Of a stretch of 64,000 bases of DNA, positions 58,470 to 64,000 are shown piece by piece. Origin of the DNA: Rachycentron canadum. Its lineage: Eukaryota; Chordata; Actinopteri; Carangiformes; Rachycentridae. Both the position numbers and the translations under genes were made by a program. The notes under the pieces are model-generated. The model did not search any database and had not been told where the DNA came from. It saw nothing but the letters and a program-made list of their open reading frames with translations. The stretch spans positions 20,140,724 to 20,204,723 of the forward strand of contig CM076650.1 in the NCBI GenBank assembly GCA_038496675.1, given 5' to 3'. How positions within the stretch are numbered: the first letter of the stretch is position 1; each line of letters begins with the position of its first letter.

Positions 58470-59515
58470 GGTTGTAGTCTGTGTATGAAAATAGAAATTT
58501 TTTATTTTTAATAAATAGGAATAACATTATAACTGTAATTTTAATTGTGGTGAAAGCTGGGGCATTTGTGTGTTTTATAGATCTCTGGAACAATTCCAGC
58601 TCAATCACCACATTCAGGAATCACCTGGAATTTATTCTAAGGTATTTAAACACTATGGCCTCACTATATGTGGAGTTATGTGGCTAATGTTAATCTAGTG
58701 GTTAATGATCAGTAAATACCGCTAAACTATTGGCTGGCTGCTTGTTTTTATTTCTACACATGTAAAAGTTGTGACGTGTGAGTACTTTTGATTTGTTTAA
58801 AGGAACCTTTGATGTTCCATGGCTGAGGTATTGTAGGTGGAATGCATCTAATTGTTTTTGTTTTGGGTTATTTTTGCTAATTACTATCTAATAACATTCT
58901 AACTAACTAATAACATAAGTGATGATGATAATGATAATGAGAAATTAATTTCAATAGTCAAGTATCATGCCTAATACTGCATATAACAAGCTCCTGTCTT
59001 ATTGTGGCTCCTTCTCAGCCATTTTACTTTTTCTGTTTGTCAAACATTCAAACAAAACTCTCTCGTGTTTACACTGTATTATTTATGTTTATACACAAGC
59101 TCTGAAAAAACGTTCCCATTACAGTGAATGGGAAAATGTGAATATATATATATATATAAATTATCCACCATCTGCAACACGGCTGATCTTCAGAGAGTTA
59201 TTTTAGAGTTGCTGTCCCCTTTTGACTTTGCACCTGCACAGTGTTCCCTCCCTCCTCCACACTTTGTTGGCAAGAGCCGTCTTGGTCATTCTGCATGTCC
59301 AGGCACATTATCAACTTGTAATTACACTCACACTCTGTTCTACTCGCCCAAATAAACCAGGTGGTGATACAGCAACACTGTAATACAAACACAGTGGCTA
59401 CTTGCACATTCTTAAATAAGAGGTCTTCCTATCACAAATAACCTTAATATGAACTTAATGCAAAGTAATGAATCTTTTGGAGTTTCATTCCAGCATACTG
59501 GAAAGTTAATAAAAC
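58470..59515. other. AT-rich non-coding stretch
   Basis: No continuation of Tc1 coding sequence recognised. Contains an 8-base-arm hairpin (TTCCCATT/AATGGGAA, 59113-59134) and (TA)n at 59141-59158. No gene seen. Confidence 0.55.
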
Positions 59516-59519
59516 AATA

Positions 59520-59725
59520 TTGCAATTGGTAGGGAAAGAGAACCCTGCGGACCAAGCTTTAGATTAGGCCCCTAATGGCTCTGAAGCCGGAGGCTAAATT
59601 GAAATGTAAAACCCAGAGCGAGACCCTAATTCACCCTTATCTGTGTGAGTGACGAGCCTGCCTCCCCCGACTGAGATTGGGGCCATCGAGTTGGATGAAC
59701 CGCAATTTGCTTTGTTAGAGGTAGG
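59520..59725. promoter_or_regulatory. Enhancer-like patch (candidate)
   Basis: Repeat-free sequence with GCTTTAGATTAGGCCCCTAA (59555-59574), GGAGGCTAAATTGAAATG, GACCCTAATTCACCC and GAGATTGGGGCCATCGAG, and kept CpGs. One of the most distinctive high-complexity patches in the window. Confidence 0.3.
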
Positions 59726-60099
59726 TGTATATGCATGCGTGGCCCAGATCACAGTATGGAGATATAGAATGCGTGTTCTGAATGCACAGGAATAAATGAA
59801 TGAGGTTCAAAGGCACTTGCTCTTCGTTTTCTGTCTCTTTTTCTTCACACTACCCAGTTAAAGTGAAACTGTAGCACAGACCAGGTTAAAATGTGAAATG
59901 GGAGGAAAGGAATCTGTCAGCATGTGCAAATACAAATGACAAATTCTCACACTAGTACAGTTTTGTCCTTTCCTAAAAATTTTAACTCATAATTATATTT
60001 TTATATTTATATTATATGATTGTTAATGCTTCAGCTTTCTTGCACGCTGTAAGACCTTTGTGGCCCTGAATTAGGTGCATTAAAACACACAAACACAAC

Positions 60100-60265
60100 A
60101 TCACCCCCTCCTCTATCCCTCCTCTTCTTCCCTCAGTCAACAGGCCACTTGTCCACCTGTTCCCATTATGTTACCTCGGTGATATCTCTCTCTCTCCACC
60201 TCCTTCTCCCCTCTTTCTAATACTCCTTCCTTCCTCCCCTTTCACCCTAATATGCTCCTTTTACT
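60100..60265. repeat. Pyrimidine-rich belt
   Basis: CCCCCTCCTCTATCCCTCCTC-like text, then CTCTCTCTCTCCACCTCC and TTCCTTCCTCCCC. No coding potential. Confidence 0.65.
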
Positions 60266-60370
60266 TTATCCCTCCGCCTTTTACCACCACTGGTGCCTCC
60301 ATCGCTGACCATTCATTACTCTAATCAAACCCAGCAGCTGAACAACCGCTCACTGCCACTCCACGAGCTG

Positions 60371-60386
60371 TTTTTTTTTTTTTTTT
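60371..60386. repeat. T run
   Basis: Sixteen T bases directly before the octamer-containing patch. Confidence 0.95.
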
Positions 60387-60389
60387 CTA

Positions 60390-60485
60390 AATCCCCGGAC
60401 TCATTTGCATATGCGTCCAGTTAATTAGCGTGGGGGCGCAGGTGCGTGGTGATAATCATTATTAAACATGACAGTCACCTGTGAC
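60390..60485. promoter_or_regulatory. Octamer plus homeodomain patch, enhancer-like
   Basis: ATTTGCAT (POU octamer, 60403-60410), TTAATTAG (60421-60428, homeodomain), GTGGGGGCGCAGG (GC box/KLF- or EGR-like, about 60430), GATAATCATTATTAA (60451-60465) and GTCACCTGTGACC (E-box CACCTG within a palindrome, 60475-60485) fall within 85 bases. This is the densest mix of developmental motif types I see in the window. Confidence 0.4.
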
Positions 60486-60489
60486 CGCA

Positions 60490-62135
60490 CTGCCCTCCCC
60501 AACCTGACACATATACACACACACACAGACTCACACTCTCATACACACACAGCCCCCTCTACACCTGAGCATCATAGACCATCAATGAGCATAACAGGGG
60601 ATGATGTAATTTCCACTTTCTGTTTTTAGTGGTCAGTGTGTATTCCACACATGCATTCACTGTTTGATCATATTTGCTGGGTGATGTCTGCAGCACAGGT
60701 TTTTGGGCTCCTGCTGTAAAACGAGCAGGTCTGTCTTCAAACTAGTATTGTGTTCAGTGTCCTCTGGCAGGAGGGTGTAAGAAGGAAAAGAAATTAAATA
60801 AAAGAAAGTCATTCTCCACTGAGGGAAAGAGGGAGTATGTATGTGTTGGCCTGTTGACATCACTGGGAGTGCTGGTTCCCTTACTCCATTAGCCAGGCCA
60901 AGATTTTTCTTTTGGCGTGTGCCAGTGTCAGCATGTGTGACGCTGTTGCGTGCACATTTAAATTTTTATTAGTGTGTGTTTCCCGGTGTTTGTGTGTCTG
61001 TGTGTGCGTGAAGACATTACTTGAACTCTGGAGGTGTATGTATGCGTCTGTGTAATATAATATAAGCCCGATGATTGGTTAGATTGTGGAAAGTTGATGT
61101 GATGGGGTCTGACAGTTACACAGTGCTTACAGTAGGCACTATATTGTTTCTCATTAGACTTCCAAGTGGATGAATGCAGGTTGAACATATTTTAATGTTA
61201 TGTCATATTATAATTAGGTATACAGTTATGCAGTGAATTTGTAGTATTTTCCAATGCAGTTCCTGCATTATTACCCACAAACACAAATAACTTGCTGCTG
61301 CAGTGACTATAAAAAGTGCATGAGGTAATAAAACATGTAGATGAAATTGTTACTGAAGATCTTTAGATACCGAAGCTCATAATTAATCTTAACATTTTTC
61401 TTCAAAAGCTACAAAGTGATACCACAAATTCAACATGAGGTGGGTGGTGTGTGTGTGTGTGTAAGTCACAGTGGTAGATGTGCTAGGCTCTTTAAATAGG
61501 GCTGTACCACCCTCTGCTGTATGCATCTAGAAATTGCAGAACATAGTTAGATCAAAGACCAAACTATTTTTTACCAATGTCCTGATATGAAAACATCAAA
61601 CTCACTGTTGTTGTGTTCACTGCTTTTTTTTTTCTTCTTTTTTTTTTTTTTGCATGGTGCATTTGCTCCTTTGAATATTTGAGAATAAGCTGTGATCGTC
61701 TTCAGCTACTGAGGGATAGCAGCAGAAGAAGATGATGTGTTTTTGTGCAAGCCACTAAAATGTAATGTTTTGGCACTAATATAGGAAATAGGAAACCAAG
61801 TGTACAGAGTATTCCCATAAGCACATCACAACCATAAACAAAGAAGAATAAATTGAATTAATAAATTCTTCAGTAAACATGCTTGTATGTATCAGGAACA
61901 GACAAACTGTGTCTATATGAAGTTGTCTAGGTGGAAATGTATGTCTTCATTTATCAGTTTACTTTAGTATTACTGCAACCTCAATCTAACTGCCATTAAC
62001 CACAAACATATATCATGTCACATGCAAGGGTAAATACTCTCGGGGAAACACTGGCACAAACATAAATATATGTAAAATATGTGCTCACATAGTCATATCA
62101 GCCAATACAGCCACTATTTTATATATATCACAAAA
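60490..62135. other. Non-coding stretch, no gene seen
   Basis: CA-rich text at 60511-60550, TG-rich at 60970-61050, (GT)n at 61446-61462 and T-rich runs at 61624-61651. No gene or family recognised. Confidence 0.55.
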
Positions 62136-62139
62136 GATG

Positions 62140-62350
62140 TTGATGATTAATGAATATTAAAAGCTAGCACCAGCTGTCGAAAGCCCAGGACATGAATTGA
62201 GCAGCTTTAGGTTAAATTGGGCCTGGACATTAAAATTTAGTTCGAAACTGCACAAGCTAAATGACCAGCCAGATATAGAGCAGTGAATACCTAACATTTA
62301 ACGGCTCAGCTCTATTATTAATGTACATATTGACAGCGATTAAAGTATTG
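62140..62350. promoter_or_regulatory. Enhancer-like patch (candidate)
   Basis: GATGATTAATGAATATTAAA, GCTAGCACCAGCTGTCG (E-box CAGCTG), TAGGTTAAATTGGGCC and TCTATTATTAATGTACATAT in repeat-free DNA, ending before a GT microsatellite. Confidence 0.25.
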
Positions 62351-62390
62351 AAACACTGAGGTCTGTCTTTAGCATTAAATTAACAAAAAT

Positions 62391-62450
62391 GTGTGCATGT
62401 GTGTGTGTGTGTATGTGTGTGTGTGTGTGTGTGTATGTGTGTGTGTGTAT
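62391..62450. repeat. Interrupted (GT)n microsatellite
   Basis: About 28 GT units with two or three TA interruptions. Confidence 0.97.
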
Positions 62451-63760
62451 CTGAAGTCGATGCCATAGTGAGTTGAGTTTATGGATAAATCTTGACTCCA
62501 CTAAATAAACAGTGGCATCCAGAGGCCTGAACTCTTCCTATAGAAGAGCATATCAATCATACATCATGAAAATATTACATGATCCCATCTTCATTCATTC
62601 ATACATGTGAGTCTGTGTATATTTGTGTTGTATGCTATGAGTATTTGTGCATATATGCATTTTGCACAGCAATTTTGAGTTCACCTTTTGCACAAATCTG
62701 CCTAACATGGAGTTACATTGTGATGCACATAGATTTCACAAGGACTCTACAGTAGGTAAGATTTATGATGGTGCTGACAAGACATAAAACCACTGTATTG
62801 ACTGGAGAATCTGCCAGACTCCTCCTCCATCAAGGCATGGCATCATGGTGACATCATCATGACGCCTGCCTCAGGGGGGTCCTCGCAGGTGGGAGGATGG
62901 TCCATAAGAGATCAATAATGGAGACCAGACCTTACAATATTTCATCCAGAATTTTCTTCCTATAGTGATTCATCCACTGTATATGGTCAAAAAATATTTG
63001 TTTATTTGTTCAAGTTTATGTCTGAATTTTATTATTTTTATCTAAGAGAATGTTTTCAGAAAACCTAAAACCTATAGTCCAGCAAGACTTTACACATAAA
63101 GTGAATCAAACTTAGTTATTTTCCATCCATTGCCATGTTGTGATAGTCCTCTGATAAACACACACACACACACAACCCTCAAACCTCGATGGATGGCATG
63201 ATGTTGCTGTGACGCCACCAAATGGTGACATACAAACACATTTTGTCTTGTCCATTAGAGTTAATGTGTGCACATTCCATATACATTTGGTTGCTCCCAC
63301 ACATTGGTTTTAACTGTAAAATACCACTAGTTAAAGCTGTTTGAGATTTTAGTATGTTATTAATAAAATGTGTTTTTTTTTCTTCATAATTGCCCACTCA
63401 GTCAGCGGATTTAAATAGAAATCATTAATAATTTCTCCATAGAATAATAGCCATTTTCAAAAGAAATTTCCACTAGAGGAGTCCTGAAAAATAAACAGCC
63501 ATAAACCAAACCAAACCAAACCAAAACTAAAAAGTTTTTTTGATCACATAATGATGGAAAAGAACATGTACAAGCTAAAGGAATCTTAATAACACAAATG
63601 TTGTTTTTATCAGAAAAATATTTATTACAGTGTATAAACCCTGTTCAAAGGTATGTCTCACTGAAAAATTATACCTGTGCAGTCACAGGTCATTGTTAAA
63701 TTGCATTATAATGTGTGTGATTTCTGCAGCTTTAAAAATGGCAGCCATGTTTGCTCTCCC
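62451..63760. other. Non-coding stretch, no gene seen
   Basis: AT-rich in part. (CA)n at 63160-63174. Pentanucleotide (AAACC)n at 63503-63527, about four to five units. No gene recognised. Confidence 0.55.
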
Positions 63761-63764
63761 ACAT

Positions 63765-63780
63765 CCACTAGAGGGCAGCA
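63765..63780 (+). promoter_or_regulatory. CTCF-like site, near-consensus
   Basis: CCACTAGAGGGCAGCA matches the vertebrate CTCF core (CCACTAGRGGGCAG) at every position I can recall. It is the best such site in the window, + orientation, in a GC-richer local context. CTCF sites anchor chromatin loops and boundaries; occupancy cannot be judged here. Confidence 0.55.
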
Positions 63781-64000
63781 TGTTTATTTGGGACTGCTGT
63801 GTCAGTGAAACCCCGTGGGGGCAGACTGATGCCCCTCTGAACAGCCTCAGATAGCAGATCTGGCTCAGCTGATGTCTCTCTGGAGTGTCTCCTCAAGCCA
63901 AACTTCAAATGCCAGTGACAGTGTGGTAACTCTTGTCCCTTGCAAGTGGTGTATTAACAAATAGGGGATTAGGGGCTTACTTGGTCAGTAACACTTTCCA
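63781..64000. other. Non-coding end of window
   Basis: GC-richer to about 63900 (AACCCCGTGGGGGCAGACTGA contains a CCCC/GGGG inverted pair), then AT-rich. No gene recognised. Confidence 0.5.

Noticed and set aside
57816..58511. Long frames (up to 231 codons) across the N run
   Set aside because: They exist only because unknown bases have no stop codons. The real information is the Tc1 fragment to the left.
61508..61520. CTCF-like CCACCCTCTGCTG on the minus strand
   Set aside because: The invariant GGC of the core is GGT; considered too weak to list.
1..64000. CRISPR arrays, bacterial operons, prophage or integrated virus
   Set aside because: No regularly spaced repeats, ribosome-binding sites, long coding frames or viral protein motifs are present; the texture is vertebrate nuclear DNA.

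Overview
This is 64 kb of eukaryotic nuclear DNA, most likely from a ray-finned (percomorph-type) teleost. The evidence is the sequence texture: many long CA/GT, GA, TA and TTTC microsatellites, and several decayed interspersed repeats that I recognise from memory as fish families. These include the 'GCCATGAAATTT ... GTTAGCATGCTAA' repeat near 49.1-49.4 kb, the foldback element with 'GCTTAGCATAAAGA' arms near 53.0-53.3 kb, the 'CCAGATATT...GTTGGTGGAGACC' repeat near 32.6 kb, and a broken Tc1-like transposon near 57.5-57.9 kb. No bacterial or viral organisation is visible. The species and chromosome cannot be named from the sequence alone.

I find no protein-coding gene, tRNA, rRNA or known microRNA that I can defend. 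Open frames are short, overlap on both strands, often run through microsatellites, and none but the transposase fragment matches a protein family I know. The window is therefore best read as intergenic sequence or the inside of a very large intron. Two stretches with good splice-like borders (15361-15587 and 33581-33701) are listed as weak exon candidates only.

Layout. 0-9 kb: plain sequence, a strongly pyrimidine-rich belt (5.8-6.0 kb) running into a GA microsatellite, then opposing CA and GT tracts (8.3-8.6 kb). 9-16.4 kb: a repeat at 13.4-13.8 kb, another pyrimidine belt, then a CpG-dense patch and a block rich in SOX-like and homeodomain-like sites (15.0-16.3 kb). 16.7-21.8 kb: a GACATT-rich repeat, a cluster of four GAGGTCA half-sites, enhancer-like patches and a DR1 nuclear-receptor site. 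22-33 kb: microsatellites, CA-rich DNA, a duplicated palindrome (26.75 kb), a CTCF-like site and a fish repeat. 33-47 kb: mostly featureless, with a perfect 17-bp-arm hairpin at 38.36 kb. 47-54 kb: enhancer-like patches, two tandem CCAAT boxes 31 bp apart, and two fish repeats. 54-64 kb: CTCF-like sites, the Tc1 fragment ending near a 400-base assembly gap, and further enhancer-like patches.

How parts may work together (inference): many short, high-complexity patches with homeodomain, SOX, POU and nuclear-receptor motifs, CTCF-like sites in both orientations, and no genes over 64 kb resemble the regulatory desert or giant intron of a developmental gene. Conservation was not testable here, so each 'enhancer-like' entry is a low-confidence hypothesis. 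I did not find a clearly new biological system; the most unusual structures are the CCAAT tandem, the duplicated palindrome, the perfect hairpin, the GAGGTCA cluster and the CpG patches.
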